Below, piece after piece: positions 45,942-56,148 of a stretch of DNA of 64,000 nt. The notes beneath the pieces are model-generated. The model did not search any database and had not been told where the DNA came from. It saw nothing but the letters and a program-made list of their open reading frames with translations. Both the position numbers and the translations under genes were made by a program. Position 1 is the stretch's first letter; each line of letters starts with the position of its first letter. Source of the DNA: Bacteroidales bacterium (lineage in GTDB: Bacteria; Bacteroidota; Bacteroidia; Bacteroidales; UBA932); contig JAQVBQ010000001.1 of NCBI GenBank assembly GCA_028690215.1, positions 62,001-126,000 on the forward strand, read 5' to 3'.

Positions 45942-45962
45942 GATTTTAATATAGAAATAACC

Positions 45963-48218
45963 TTACTTGAGCCTGATCAGACTTTGTTCCAATTCTGATT
46001 TCAGTTCTGCAGGTAAAGATGAATCCTTCAAAAGTGAAGTCATTGCATTCACAATCTCAGCTTTACGATAGCTCATTTCAAACCATCCGAGAGCCTCAGC
46101 AAGGGTTGCCCTGATAAGCGGCTTCTCCTGAGGGTCTGAAAGGACTTTCAACAAGCCATCGACCTGGCGATGTATATTGTTGTTTCTAAGGTTTCTTATC
46201 GCAGAAATCCTCGAGTCATCCGGAGCATTTTTGTCCATTATGGCATTGAGAGATTTATCTTGCTTCTTGAAACTATCCTTAAAATCATTAACGATTGCCT
46301 CTGCATTTCTCTTTACAAGATCTGTGTTGGCCTGCTTCTCAATCTCAGCAAAGACAGCCTTAGAGTCCATCACCAAAAGTGAGTTTTGGGCAGCATATTG
46401 TACCCTCTGACTCTCGTTGGCAAACAAAACAGTATTTACAAGCGAGGCAATCAGAGCATTTTCCCCGGTATATCCTGCATATCTTGCAGCATTCCTGCGA
46501 ATCAGCTCATAAGAATCATCCAGACCGATTTTGAGAGCCTCTACAATATTCTTGTCACTTATCTCAACCAGCCTCTTTAGAGCCTCCATCCGGACACTGT
46601 AATACGGGCTGCTCTTGAGTACAGAGAGAAGTCTGTCCGAGAAAGAGTCACCATATATCCGTGACAGCTTTTTGAGGGCTATTGCATTTAGGGCCGGAGA
46701 AGAAGCTTTCAAGTACTCTTCCCACACTTTTGGATCCTTCTGATAGACGGCAAGGTTGTAATTGAGACTCTTGCTGCCCTCTGTGCGGAACATATAGGTA
46801 GGGTCGCCAATCATATGTGACTCGATAAACTGGAACTCCTTTTGCCAGAAACCTACACGAGCACCGGCTCCGAGAATCCCCAGCAACTCAAGAGACCACT
46901 TGTCCTGAAGCACATTGACTGTATTTCCCTGTGCCACAACTGTAGCGCCATCACCGAAAACATGATATCCGGCAATATAGCCAGGCCTGTGGAAAGAACC
47001 GTTGTAGCAGGCATCAAAAATCGAGAACTTAGGCTGCATCTTGATGTCAATAAGATCTTCAAGATGGATGTTATAATCAGCATTGAAGGTTGAATCAGAG
47101 ACTCTTGTCTGGTCCAGTATTTTCTGATCAAAGAAAGATTCTTTTATACCCATCTCCTCCATTACACTCTGCTTGAAGTTTTCCCTTCTCTCACCCTTAT
47201 ATCTGCGATAGGTGTTCCTGAGGCTTATATAGAGGGCTTGCATCGGACCGATTTTATCCGGACTCTGCCCATCTGAATTAAATTCCACCTCATCTGCGTC
47301 ACCTTTATATTCAAGCGTATTCGCCGCTGGAAACTCGCCATTGATATATTGAGTGTCAAAATCTCCATGCTCATGGAATATAAACAGGTCGGTGCCCTTC
47401 TGCTGCATCTTCTCAAAGAGCCTGAACTTCATAAACGGGTCCTGACGGTAGTTGTAGAAGCCATTGCCGGTAGAGACCTTGAAAGCCTCCGGAGCAACCT
47501 CACGCATGTAGAATTGTTCGTTCTGCCATGCAGTCAGACAATCTGAATTATATCCGTGACCGTTGAAAACAACGAACTTACCAAGCGGGTTACTCTCTTT
47601 GTGAGCGGCAACTACTTTTTTCAGATACCTTGAAAGTAAAAGGTTTTTATCCATTCCCATATCCGAAGGCGGAAGCATACGGGCCGAATAGAAGTCACTC
47701 TCCACAGCCTGCGGAGAACTCTCTTTCAACTTATAATAGTAGAGCCCGGGAAATTTCTCATCCTTAGAAATAAACTCAAATTCCAGATCGAGATCATCAT
47801 AGAACCTGTCGGATGTTACAGAGGATTCAAACATCGGGAACTTCTCCTCATCCATCTTGAAAGCTGTTGTAGCATGCTGGAAATTCCTCACTCTTACAAT
47901 CGGGACATTCCCGACAAAGACAGCACCTTCCATAACCGGCTTTTTATTATATATGGCACGAATCTCATTCCTGAGTACCATAGGGTCGTTCCACTCTCCA
48001 ACCAGAATCATTGCACCAAGGCCCTCACTTTCGAGCTGCACCTTGTATGCCATTACATCTGTCTTGACAGCGGAAAAAGTCTCATTATCAACAACAATGA
48101 GAAATCTGCTCTCAAACCTGCCTTTTGCAGGAATAACCTTGCTCTTTGCAAAAGCATCTGCTCCAATAAAAATTATGATCAGAAGCAAGGCTGTTTTAAA
48201 AAATTTAATCTTCATCAC
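45963..48218 (-). CDS. Secreted clan CD-like cysteine peptidase paralogue 1, with HEAT-like repeats
   Basis: A 751-aa secreted protein (signal peptide to about residue 24). The N-terminal 500 residues resemble gingipain-type (C25) or caspase-fold peptidases: a strand ending LFIFHEHGD with His284, and a strand ending FSIFDACYNG with Cys404, the His and Cys pattern of clan CD. Shared family motifs are FKMDEEKFP, SDRFYDDLDL, GNTVNVLQD and ESHMIGDPTY. An extra NGHGYNSD lies at 219-226. Residues from about 520 form short helical repeats (EALKRLVEISD, IRRNAARYAGY) like HEAT repeats. Peptidase activity and substrate are inferred. It ends the locus. Confidence 0.75.
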   Translation of the reverse strand: MMKIKFFKTALLLIIIFIGADAFAKSKVIPAKGRFESRFLIVVDNETFSAVKTDVMAYKVQLESEGLGAMILVGEWNDPMVLRNEIRAIYNKKPVMEGAVFVGNVPIVRVRNFQHATTAFKMDEEKFPMFESSVTSDRFYDDLDLEFEFISKDEKFPGLYYYKLKESSPQAVESDFYSARMLPPSDMGMDKNLLLSRYLKKVVAAHKESNPLGKFVVFNGHGYNSDCLTAWQNEQFYMREVAPEAFKVSTGNGFYNYRQDPFMKFRLFEKMQQKGTDLFIFHEHGDFDTQYINGEFPAANTLEYKGDADEVEFNSDGQSPDKIGPMQALYISLRNTYRRYKGERRENFKQSVMEEMGIKESFFDQKILDQTRVSDSTFNADYNIHLEDLIDIKMQPKFSIFDACYNGSFHRPGYIAGYHVFGDGATVVAQGNTVNVLQDKWSLELLGILGAGARVGFWQKEFQFIESHMIGDPTYMFRTEGSKSLNYNLAVYQKDPKVWEEYLKASSPALNAIALKKLSRIYGDSFSDRLLSVLKSSPYYSVRMEALKRLVEISDKNIVEALKIGLDDSYELIRRNAARYAGYTGENALIASLVNTVLFANESQRVQYAAQNSLLVMDSKAVFAEIEKQANTDLVKRNAEAIVNDFKDSFKKQDKSLNAIMDKNAPDDSRISAIRNLRNNNIHRQVDGLLKVLSDPQEKPLIRATLAEALGWFEMSYRKAEIVNAMTSLLKDSSLPAELKSELEQSLIRLK

Positions 48219-48226
48219 TAAAATCT

Positions 48227-50410
48227 TTAACGCATGTATACTTCCAATCTATTCGCAGTCTTGAGCAGCTCAGCCCTAAGGGCCGGATCAAGGTTCTCTG
48301 TGGCAGCCACACTCCTGCAAGTGGAGATGATATCCTCTTTTCTGAACGAGAGTGTAAACCAACCCAGAGCCTCGGCAAGACTTGTCCTTAACTCAACCGA
48401 CTCGCTGTTGTCGGCAAGCACCTTCAGATATTTATCAACCAGCTGGTGATAAGGATTGTTTCTCAGCATGCTGACACCCATCTGGCGAGCTTTCGGTTTA
48501 AGCGACTTGTCCGCAAGTTCAAGACTGTATTCTGCCATCCTCTTCTTAGAGGCTATAAGGTCGTTGAATTTTGCCAGAGTTGCCTTTTTGTCAATCAACC
48601 AGTCACTGCTGTTTATCTGATTAATTACCTCAGCCTCCAATTTGTCAATGTTCATCAGGTCAAAACAGAACGTAGAGTTGAACTGAACCCTCTCATCAAG
48701 AAAATCATTCACATATACAGAGGCTATATATGGGATAAACTCATCCTTCCCAATCCTTCCCATAGAATATGTAGATTTCCTTCTGATAAACTCATACGGA
48801 TCTGTAACCGACTGCTTGAGCATCTTCTCGAAGTTTCCGTCGTTGTAGAACTGAAGCAGATGGTAGGTCTGCAACCTCAACATATAGTAAGGCGATGTCT
48901 TGTATGTATTTAAAAGCAGGTCAGACATTCCGGCATAGTTCAGGTTGAACAGCTTTTGCAATGCCACAGCCTTAAGATCCGGATGTTTTGCCTTGTTAAA
49001 GAAGTCAAGCCAGTATGCTGAGTCGTTCGACCTCATATCAGGCCTTCCGTTAAAAGGCTCCTCCGATATCGCAGGACTTGCAGCAAAATGGAATGTAGGG
49101 TCACCTATGATATGCGACTCGAGAATGTTTGTAAGCTGAGCCCACTCACCCACACTGTAACCCAATCCCATCAGACCCAACATGTCACTTGCAGATTTAT
49201 CCTGAAGGACGTTCACAGAGTTTCCTATACCTATAACAGTCTTGCCTGCCGCAAATATATACTCCCCTGCGATAAAAGAGTCCTCACGGAAATCTCCGTT
49301 ATAGCATGCGTCAAATATCACGACCCTCGGATTGGGTTTTATATTTGGAATATCTTTCAGAACTATACCCATACTGATTTCAGTCAAGGAGTCCTTAACC
49401 ATCTGTTCCTTGTCAAAAGCCCCGGCAAACCAGGTAGAATCTATATGGTAATAGTTCATCCAATTTTTCTTGTAAGCCTCAATATCCTTATTGTCCCTCT
49501 TGAGTTTCCTCAGCTGCTCCCTAAACAGGGCTTTTGCAGCATCAGGATAGAGATCGGTGCCGTCAGCCTTTGGAATGCCTGTCATATATTGTCTTTCAGG
49601 CATACCGTGCTCGTGAAATAGCATCAGATCCACATCTTCTCTCTGCAACTCCCCTGTGATAGTCTCTTTCATATATGGATACATATGAAAAAGAAGGAAT
49701 TTTGATGAATTTCTGTTTCCGAAAGCCTGAGGGAACTGCTCCCTTAAGGTTATACCCTCCTCTTTCCAAGCGGTAATGCTGTTTGAAAACGAACCTTCAC
49801 CGGTATATGAGACCAATACATCCATCGCATTTCCGGACGCTCTTTCAATAATAAGTTTCTTAAAATAGTCCCTTATCTGCTGGTATCCTGCCTCTCCACT
49901 CCTGGTCGGTTTCAACCTTCCGGTATAGATATCGCAAGAAATCCTTTGCGGCGAGTCCCAACGAAGAGTGTAGTAGAAAAAGAGTGACTTAACAGAGTCT
50001 CTGGCAATAAAATCGAACTTGAGGTCGAAATCATCATAGAAACGGTCCGAAGGGACAGAGGACTCAAATATTGAGAATTTTTTCTGATCCATCTTGAATG
50101 CCGAGGCAAAGTGCTGTGCATCCCTGATCATAGGCACAGGAATCTGGCCGATAAATATAGCTCCTTCCAGATTCTTACCTTTATATAGTTCAAGGATTTT
50201 TTCCCTGACCTGCTCGGGAGCAGTCCAGGCTGATGGCATTAGAAACGTAGTGAAACCTTCGCCCTTTAGCATAGAATCATATTTATCTAGATCTTCCCTG
50301 CAAGCGTTATAGGTGTCATTATCCACAAAAATGGCAAAGCCTCTCTCTCCTGCCCTGAGAAGGGTGGAGAGAGAGACTGCCAATATAAGAATTAACAGTT
50401 TTCTGATCAT
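48227..50410 (-). CDS. Secreted clan CD-like cysteine peptidase paralogue 2, with HEAT-like repeats
   Basis: A 727-aa paralogue of the previous protein, 8 nt upstream of it on the same strand. A signal peptide ends near LLRAGERG. The presumed catalytic residues are His268 in LMLFHEHGM and Cys369 in VVIFDACYNG. Shared motifs include AIFIGQIPVPMIRDAQHFAS, SDRFYDDFDLKFDF, GNSVNVLQD and ESHIIGDPTF. Where the other two copies have GHGYNSD, this one has TGEGSFSN, so that first HG is probably not the catalytic one. The C-terminal 230 residues are HEAT-like repeats (LQTYHLLQFYNDG, IRRKSTYSMGRIG). Confidence 0.75.
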   Translation of the reverse strand: MIRKLLILILAVSLSTLLRAGERGFAIFVDNDTYNACREDLDKYDSMLKGEGFTTFLMPSAWTAPEQVREKILELYKGKNLEGAIFIGQIPVPMIRDAQHFASAFKMDQKKFSIFESSVPSDRFYDDFDLKFDFIARDSVKSLFFYYTLRWDSPQRISCDIYTGRLKPTRSGEAGYQQIRDYFKKLIIERASGNAMDVLVSYTGEGSFSNSITAWKEEGITLREQFPQAFGNRNSSKFLLFHMYPYMKETITGELQREDVDLMLFHEHGMPERQYMTGIPKADGTDLYPDAAKALFREQLRKLKRDNKDIEAYKKNWMNYYHIDSTWFAGAFDKEQMVKDSLTEISMGIVLKDIPNIKPNPRVVIFDACYNGDFREDSFIAGEYIFAAGKTVIGIGNSVNVLQDKSASDMLGLMGLGYSVGEWAQLTNILESHIIGDPTFHFAASPAISEEPFNGRPDMRSNDSAYWLDFFNKAKHPDLKAVALQKLFNLNYAGMSDLLLNTYKTSPYYMLRLQTYHLLQFYNDGNFEKMLKQSVTDPYEFIRRKSTYSMGRIGKDEFIPYIASVYVNDFLDERVQFNSTFCFDLMNIDKLEAEVINQINSSDWLIDKKATLAKFNDLIASKKRMAEYSLELADKSLKPKARQMGVSMLRNNPYHQLVDKYLKVLADNSESVELRTSLAEALGWFTLSFRKEDIISTCRSVAATENLDPALRAELLKTANRLEVYMR

Positions 50411-50414
50411 GTCT

Positions 50415-51989
50415 CTAGAATGTAAAGCCTAAACTTATAGATGATTGAGTTCTGTTATCGTCTCTATCGGAAGGCTTATAGTAATCAACAGCAGCTTTGA
50501 TAAACATGCAAGCCTTGCTGCTCTTGCTGATTTTGGTAAATAAGCTGATATCTCCGCCTACCTTTGTATAGCTGTCTTTCATATACTGAAAATCAGGAGT
50601 CATGAAGTCTGTGATGATGTATGAGTCAGGCTCGGCACCACCGTAGTTGTATTCACCGTCAAGATTGTTCTTGTATACAAGATTTGCTCCTATAAGGATA
50701 TTGGAGTACTTACCCACAGAGAAGTTATACTTGCCGTTGACTCCAAGGAAGAGGTTCTTGAGCATCTCTGTTGATTCCGGCATATAGTATATGTCATCGT
50801 TCATCTTGTACTGAGCCGATACTCCTGCTCTCCAGTTGTAATCATGGTCCGCACCTCTGAAGAAGTCATACTTGAACGAAGCCAGTTGCTCCTTGTATGA
50901 AGAGCGGATACTCTTATACAGTACAATCCAGCTCTGAACATTGTATGAGTTGTCAAGTTCCTGGACATACTCTATACCATCAATCCTGTTATCTATGTAT
51001 GATATTTCCAGACGCTGAAGATTATCACCAGCCTTAACAGCTATTGCCTTTGCCTCGAAATCACTATTCCTTACAGTACCCTCTTTCTTAGGCTTTGTTG
51101 GTGCGCTTATGACATCCTCCATTCCATATTTGTAGTTACCATAAATCAGGAATTTATAGTCATTCACACTATAGGAATATTGCAAGCCACCACCGACTGT
51201 ATTGCCGTCATAGACGAACATACCGAGAGACTGAAGTCCGCCGACAGTTGCCTCATAGCCATTTCCAAGCCCTCTTAGCACAAAAACATCTTGATTCACC
51301 TGCGAATCACTGTTTGTTGTTGTTGACTCCTGAACAAGGTTCTGATATTCGAAGTTTATGCCTATATTATGGTTACCTAGCAGAACAACTGCTGAAGGTT
51401 TAACATTTATAGTATAGAAGTAGGTTTCAGAACGGGGGTCCATCTGCTTGGCTCCTACTTTCGTGCTATAATCAGCCTGAGCTCCGAGAACAACGCTCTC
51501 CCATAAAGACTTGGTAGCGACCCTCATAGAGAGATTGTAGGATTGTTTCATCCAGTCACTCAACTTATTATCCACTGTATAATAAGGCATTCTTCTCTGA
51601 TTATCCAGCATTGTGGTATTGAAAAGAGTTCCCCGTTGAGCCTGATTTCCGTATGAGAAACTTCCCCACACATAGCCTCCGCCGAGTTTCAAACCGCCTT
51701 CTGAAGACACTCCTATATTACGCTCAGTATCACCGTCTCGATTTAGCTTATAATCACCGCTTTTGTAGTCATATGTAAACCTGAGGTCGCTGTAATACGA
51801 GAGATTGTCAAGAACAAGACCGGCGCCATTGTATGTTTCCATCCACAATGATCCGGCTTTAAGAACCTCTATGGATGCCGGAGATGTCTGTTTAACCGCA
51901 GCATCCTGGGCAACCGCTCCCTGAGTGGTTAAGAGTGTCATTAACAGCACTCCTGCCCAAAATATGTATTTAACTTTTTCCATTTTCAT
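50415..51989 (-). CDS. Outer membrane beta-barrel protein, DUF6850-like
   Basis: A 524-aa protein with a signal peptide (cleavage near QGAVAQD) and many alternating aromatic strands (YSYSVNDYKFLIYGNYKYG, GVNGKYNFSVGKYSNILIG), ending QSSISLGFTF, a normal outer membrane barrel C-terminus. It resembles the DUF6850 family, which as I recall is found beside DUF4876 lipoproteins and TonB receptors. The frame extends to 52028 inside the lipoprotein gene, but the signal peptide starts at the ATG at 51989. It may form an outer membrane partner of the TonB system. Confidence 0.7.
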   Translation of the reverse strand: MKMEKVKYIFWAGVLLMTLLTTQGAVAQDAAVKQTSPASIEVLKAGSLWMETYNGAGLVLDNLSYYSDLRFTYDYKSGDYKLNRDGDTERNIGVSSEGGLKLGGGYVWGSFSYGNQAQRGTLFNTTMLDNQRRMPYYTVDNKLSDWMKQSYNLSMRVATKSLWESVVLGAQADYSTKVGAKQMDPRSETYFYTINVKPSAVVLLGNHNIGINFEYQNLVQESTTTNSDSQVNQDVFVLRGLGNGYEATVGGLQSLGMFVYDGNTVGGGLQYSYSVNDYKFLIYGNYKYGMEDVISAPTKPKKEGTVRNSDFEAKAIAVKAGDNLQRLEISYIDNRIDGIEYVQELDNSYNVQSWIVLYKSIRSSYKEQLASFKYDFFRGADHDYNWRAGVSAQYKMNDDIYYMPESTEMLKNLFLGVNGKYNFSVGKYSNILIGANLVYKNNLDGEYNYGGAEPDSYIITDFMTPDFQYMKDSYTKVGGDISLFTKISKSSKACMFIKAAVDYYKPSDRDDNRTQSSISLGFTF

Positions 51990-52009
51990 ATCGTTGCATT
52001 TGTTAAACA

Positions 52010-53218
52010 TTAATCCCATGTATTCCATGAAGGAGCTTTTGCATCGTACCTTCTTATCATAGGAGTATCTTTTACCTCAAAGTCATTTGTGCTGTTATTA
52101 GTATCATACAACACAACCCTTCCGTTTACAGTCTCCTTCACCCTTCTGGCAACGCTCATACCCTTATAGGTTCCCCCAACTGTCTGGGCTCCTGCATCAA
52201 GTACAGTTGGCATCCTCTTTAGATTCATCTGGTTTGGATTACCAACAAGTTCCAAAGCATCGACAACCTCAGCAATAGGAATCTTGTAGCACTTAGTTGT
52301 TGAGCCCACTGCTGTAACATAGTTACCTGGCACTATAGGCTCAGACGGGAAATAGATTACAAATGCACCCCCGAACACGGTGGTCAACCACTGAGGTGTA
52401 GGTGAAGGCCAGAATGCCATTGTCATATTTATGGCAGGATTGTCACTTATTATTGAGGAACTCCTCACAAAAGTCTCAAATTCGGCTGTTATCAGATTCA
52501 CAGGGCAATTTGGATTCAATGTAGGTTTCTGGTGGTCATCCGCCATCTGCGCAATTATCACAGATTCTCCCGGATTAAGTGGGTAGTCCTTGTCTGTAGG
52601 TATCTGCCAGATCTGAAGTCCGTATACATACTTGTCTGCATCAGGACCGGACCAGACAGGAAGGTTTGCTGTTGCTGTCATAGGGTTTAGCAGTGATATG
52701 CAAAGACCCCTCACATTCTGTACTGTTGCACTGTTATTGTAGATCTCATAGAACTGATCACGGAAATATGAACCGCCTGATGGTGTCTTTGACCCGCAGT
52801 AGTATACCTCTTTTAAAAGAATATTTCCCGATTTAGAGGATTCTACCTTCACCTTTTGACGCACTCCTGAACGGATTATTTCCTGGTTTACAATGCTTCC
52901 GCTATAGTTATATGTAAAACCGTTTGCATTCATCTCTGCGGAAACGGTAATTGTATATATTCCCGGAATAACATCATCAACTGTCAGATAACCATCAGAA
53001 GGTACAGTTTTATTTATTTCAAACCTTTCAGCATAATTAATCAATTTCACATTAAACTCAGGCGGAGCCGGAGCATCTCCAAGCTGAAGGTCCAGTGTTA
53101 TAACCGACCTCAAAGGTTTCACCTCCTCTGTCCCGGCATTATCCTCAAACTGCTCACATGCAGTCAGGCCTATAACAGACCAGAGTGATACTATAAATAT
53201 CTTAATTAAATTTTTCAT
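52010..53218 (-). CDS. DUF4876-like lipoprotein
   Basis: A 402-aa lipoprotein (lipobox VIGLTAC, Cys21). The first 130 residues form a beta-sandwich-like domain (DDVIPGIYTITVSAEMNANG), followed by a lamin-tail-like domain (GNILLKEVYYCGSKTPSGGS, DQFYEIYNNSATVQNVRG, LNPGESVIIAQMADD). This fits DUF4876, a Bacteroidota family of unknown function. It lies directly after the TonB receptor gene, the position a surface-exposed ligand-capturing lipoprotein would take, although it is unrelated to SusD. Confidence 0.75.
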   Translation of the reverse strand: MKNLIKIFIVSLWSVIGLTACEQFEDNAGTEEVKPLRSVITLDLQLGDAPAPPEFNVKLINYAERFEINKTVPSDGYLTVDDVIPGIYTITVSAEMNANGFTYNYSGSIVNQEIIRSGVRQKVKVESSKSGNILLKEVYYCGSKTPSGGSYFRDQFYEIYNNSATVQNVRGLCISLLNPMTATANLPVWSGPDADKYVYGLQIWQIPTDKDYPLNPGESVIIAQMADDHQKPTLNPNCPVNLITAEFETFVRSSSIISDNPAINMTMAFWPSPTPQWLTTVFGGAFVIYFPSEPIVPGNYVTAVGSTTKCYKIPIAEVVDALELVGNPNQMNLKRMPTVLDAGAQTVGGTYKGMSVARRVKETVNGRVVLYDTNNSTNDFEVKDTPMIRRYDAKAPSWNTWD

Positions 53219-53233
53219 ATCGAATCGTTTTTG

Positions 53234-56128
53234 CTATTTGATAGTTACAGTAAATTCAAAACCGAAATAAATCGGCACATTCAACCTGACATAAGAACCC
53301 GGGCTTTGCTTTTTCTCATATTTAGGTCTTGTGTTGAACATGTTGTTCACATAGAAAGAGGCCTTCATGAGGTCACCTATCTCCTTTGTAAGGTTCAGGT
53401 TAAAAGTAAATGTAGGGAAATAAGACTCAGCTATATGTCTTACTGCGCTCTTGGCATTAAGCATATACTCCAACTCGTCATAAGTCGATCCTTGTTTGTT
53501 TGCCAACTCATTCATCTGAGTCTGTGTCAGATTATGAACCTGACCATCCTCGTATGAAATGTAGGATACGAAAATTGAGTCGTTTCCATAATTTGTCCAT
53601 GTCTTATTTATCCAGTTAACCTGTGCGGTTGCTGTGAGAACAAAACCGATAGACGGGATATTGTGAGTAGCACGCAAGGTTGTTGTGAATCTCTCTCTCT
53701 CATCCTTTGAATTTGCAGGCTCATAAATTGCTATATTCTTCTCCAAATTGTTACCATTGTCGTTTGTGCCAAATGTACTTCCGGCATTCCAGCCTGTTGT
53801 CCTGATATAAGCTCCGTTGAGAACGAATGATGTCCTTATCTTGTCAAACCTCCCCAGGTCGAAGTCAAATTCAACTCCCCTGTTATGGCTTCTTATGTTG
53901 TTCATAGGAGTTGCATAGCTTACAAAAATATTTGACCTTGCCTTCTCTTTAAGAGTAGGTATCGCTCCGGCATTGGATTGACCGACTTCATATTGTATAT
54001 AGTTGATAAGATTAAAGTTATCAACCGAATTTCCAAGATTGTAACCGTTTTTCAACTTCTCATCAAAAGCTGTAACAGAGAATCTCATTTTGTTGATCTT
54101 AAGGTCAAAACCAATCTCATTCTTCCTGTTTGAAGCTATCTTGAGATCCGGGTTTTCAGTATTGAAAGATCTTGTTGAGATCAGAAGAAGCTGCTCGTTG
54201 GCAGGTACAATGCTACTGTTAAGAGTGTTGTAGTGGACAAAATCAAAATAAGCATTCTGAGGATAGAGGTATAGTGTGGTTGGAGCCTTTGCATTGACAC
54301 CATGGCCGCCACGGATAAAGAGTTTCTCAGGGATAACCTCAATTGATGCATTGATACGAGGTGCCACAATGCTCTTTCCTTCAACATTATCAAACCTTCC
54401 GCCTAATTGGAGGAATATATCTCTTTTCCCTAATGACCATGTCATATTCTCCTCGGCATATAGTCCGTATTGTGTTACGAAAGGAATATCGGAATACTTT
54501 CTTGGTCTTGGAGATGAGTTTTCGCTGCTCAAATTTCTGTACGGAGGATTTGCCAAGTCATAAATTTTACCATCTCCCAGGTTGCCGTCAGATCTGAAGT
54601 CGGCTCCGACTACAATCCTGTTTGAAACATTTCCTATGGATTTTGAGAATGTTGCTTTCAATTTTGCAAATAAGTTCAACTCTTTACCATATATGTCATA
54701 TCTGCTGGTGTATTCATTAGGGAGGACCGTAGCATAATAGCCGCTCTCAGATACAGGGATATTTGTAATCTCATTACCGTTAATATCATATACCTTCTGA
54801 CCTGCCTTATTACTCAAAATTGCACCGTCTGTCTCTGACATTGAATAACCGGCAAACGCATTACCAAGAAGTTCACTTCTATACGAATGTTTATCTGTAT
54901 AGTTTCCTGAAACAGTATAATTGATATTGTTCAACCAACCCTTATTAATGTTCCATGTACCATTTGTATTAAGCCTGAAACCATACTCCTGCGCGCCGGA
55001 GAATAATTGACTCCTTGCATCATTAGGATTGAGTTCACGGGTATCCTTACCCATTGTAAAGTCAAATGATGAATTTGAAACCAGGTTTTTGAAAACATTT
55101 GAATAGAGTGCCTTTGCGGTTACCCTTTGATAGTATACATAAGATTCTGTCAGTTCAGTGGTACTATATGCATAATCAGCACTTACATTTAGATTTCCCT
55201 TCTTCGCACCCAGGTTTATACCCTTGCTTACAGATGCCTGATATATACTTGGGTCAGTTTTAAACCTTACAGTAAGAGGCTCTCGTCCCGCTTTCGACCT
55301 TACGATGACAGCACCTGAAGTAAGGTCTCCGTACTCTACCGAAGGTATACCCCTGATTACTTCTATAGACTCTATGTTGTCTGTTGATATAGATCGTATA
55401 TCAAATCCTGAATTCGGATTTGAACCACCTCCAACAGCTACTGCTGAACCAGTAATTGAAGGGGAAAGTGCTTGCATGTTGGCATTGTTTGAGAGAGGAG
55501 ATCCATCCATATAGATAGTCGTTCCCAAACTGTTCATTGAACTACCTGTCGCTCCATTGTCCACACTCCTGATAGTAAATGTCTTTGCAGTCGAAAGATT
55601 AGGATTTGCTATAACTCCACCCGGCATAAGTTGCATGACGTCAGAGAGTGAGCTTGCCTGCAAGTGATCCATTGCCTGTCTCGAGATATTCGAGGCTGTT
55701 GCCTGTCCTGCCTTGCTCTCTGTTGCGACCACCGATACCTCGGTCAGCCTGAAAGAGCTATACTGCATTGAAAATGTCAATTCTGTAACTTTACCTGCAG
55801 GAAGTATAAATGTAGTATCTACAGGCTCCATTCCGAGGAAATTAATTTTTACATTCACCTTTCCCGGTGATAGTTTTTCCATCATGAATTCTCCATTCCT
55901 GCCTGTAGTGGCGACAGATCCCTGAGGGAGGACCTGAATTGTAGCAAACTCGACAGGTGTATTGGCTGTACCCCTCTCGATTACAAAGCCCCTTAGTGTT
56001 GCCTTTCCGCTCTGTGGGGTTTGTGCAGAGATATCTGCACAGAATCCCATCACCAGAAACAAAACTAAGGCAGAAACGGAGAAAATCTTTATTCCTCCTT
56101 CTGATACTTGTTTTTTGCGTTTTGTCAT
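53234..56128 (-). CDS. TonB-dependent receptor with N-terminal carboxypeptidase-regulatory-like domain
   Basis: A 964-aa outer membrane importer. After the signal peptide (to about residue 35) comes a carboxypeptidase-regulatory-like domain (GFVIERGTANTPVEFATIQV), then a plug (DVMQLMPGGVIANPNLSTAK, TIYMDGSPLSNNANM, NIESIEVIRGIPSVEYGDLT) and a 22-strand-type barrel ending FGFEFTVTIK. It lacks a SusD gene. The gene lies between one peptidase paralogue and the lipoprotein gene, all on one strand with short gaps, suggesting that it imports peptides or a cofactor released by the peptidase-like proteins. The ligand is unknown. Confidence 0.88.
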   Translation of the reverse strand: MTKRKKQVSEGGIKIFSVSALVLFLVMGFCADISAQTPQSGKATLRGFVIERGTANTPVEFATIQVLPQGSVATTGRNGEFMMEKLSPGKVNVKINFLGMEPVDTTFILPAGKVTELTFSMQYSSFRLTEVSVVATESKAGQATASNISRQAMDHLQASSLSDVMQLMPGGVIANPNLSTAKTFTIRSVDNGATGSSMNSLGTTIYMDGSPLSNNANMQALSPSITGSAVAVGGGSNPNSGFDIRSISTDNIESIEVIRGIPSVEYGDLTSGAVIVRSKAGREPLTVRFKTDPSIYQASVSKGINLGAKKGNLNVSADYAYSTTELTESYVYYQRVTAKALYSNVFKNLVSNSSFDFTMGKDTRELNPNDARSQLFSGAQEYGFRLNTNGTWNINKGWLNNINYTVSGNYTDKHSYRSELLGNAFAGYSMSETDGAILSNKAGQKVYDINGNEITNIPVSESGYYATVLPNEYTSRYDIYGKELNLFAKLKATFSKSIGNVSNRIVVGADFRSDGNLGDGKIYDLANPPYRNLSSENSSPRPRKYSDIPFVTQYGLYAEENMTWSLGKRDIFLQLGGRFDNVEGKSIVAPRINASIEVIPEKLFIRGGHGVNAKAPTTLYLYPQNAYFDFVHYNTLNSSIVPANEQLLLISTRSFNTENPDLKIASNRKNEIGFDLKINKMRFSVTAFDEKLKNGYNLGNSVDNFNLINYIQYEVGQSNAGAIPTLKEKARSNIFVSYATPMNNIRSHNRGVEFDFDLGRFDKIRTSFVLNGAYIRTTGWNAGSTFGTNDNGNNLEKNIAIYEPANSKDERERFTTTLRATHNIPSIGFVLTATAQVNWINKTWTNYGNDSIFVSYISYEDGQVHNLTQTQMNELANKQGSTYDELEYMLNAKSAVRHIAESYFPTFTFNLNLTKEIGDLMKASFYVNNMFNTRPKYEKKQSPGSYVRLNVPIYFGFEFTVTIK

Positions 56129-56148
56129 AGTTTAATATATTAATTAGG

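Larger units (their letters stand above)
45578..45962. other. Non-coding stretch at the right edge of the accessory island
   Basis: Holds GCACTAATA near 45590, a possible start of a second attC-like site that is not completed, then about 190 nt with no gene in which TTTTCAG and AAAGACCTTGGTTTTT recall pieces seen around repeat A, then repeat B (45783-45902) and the terminator of the peptidase gene. Confidence 0.55.
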
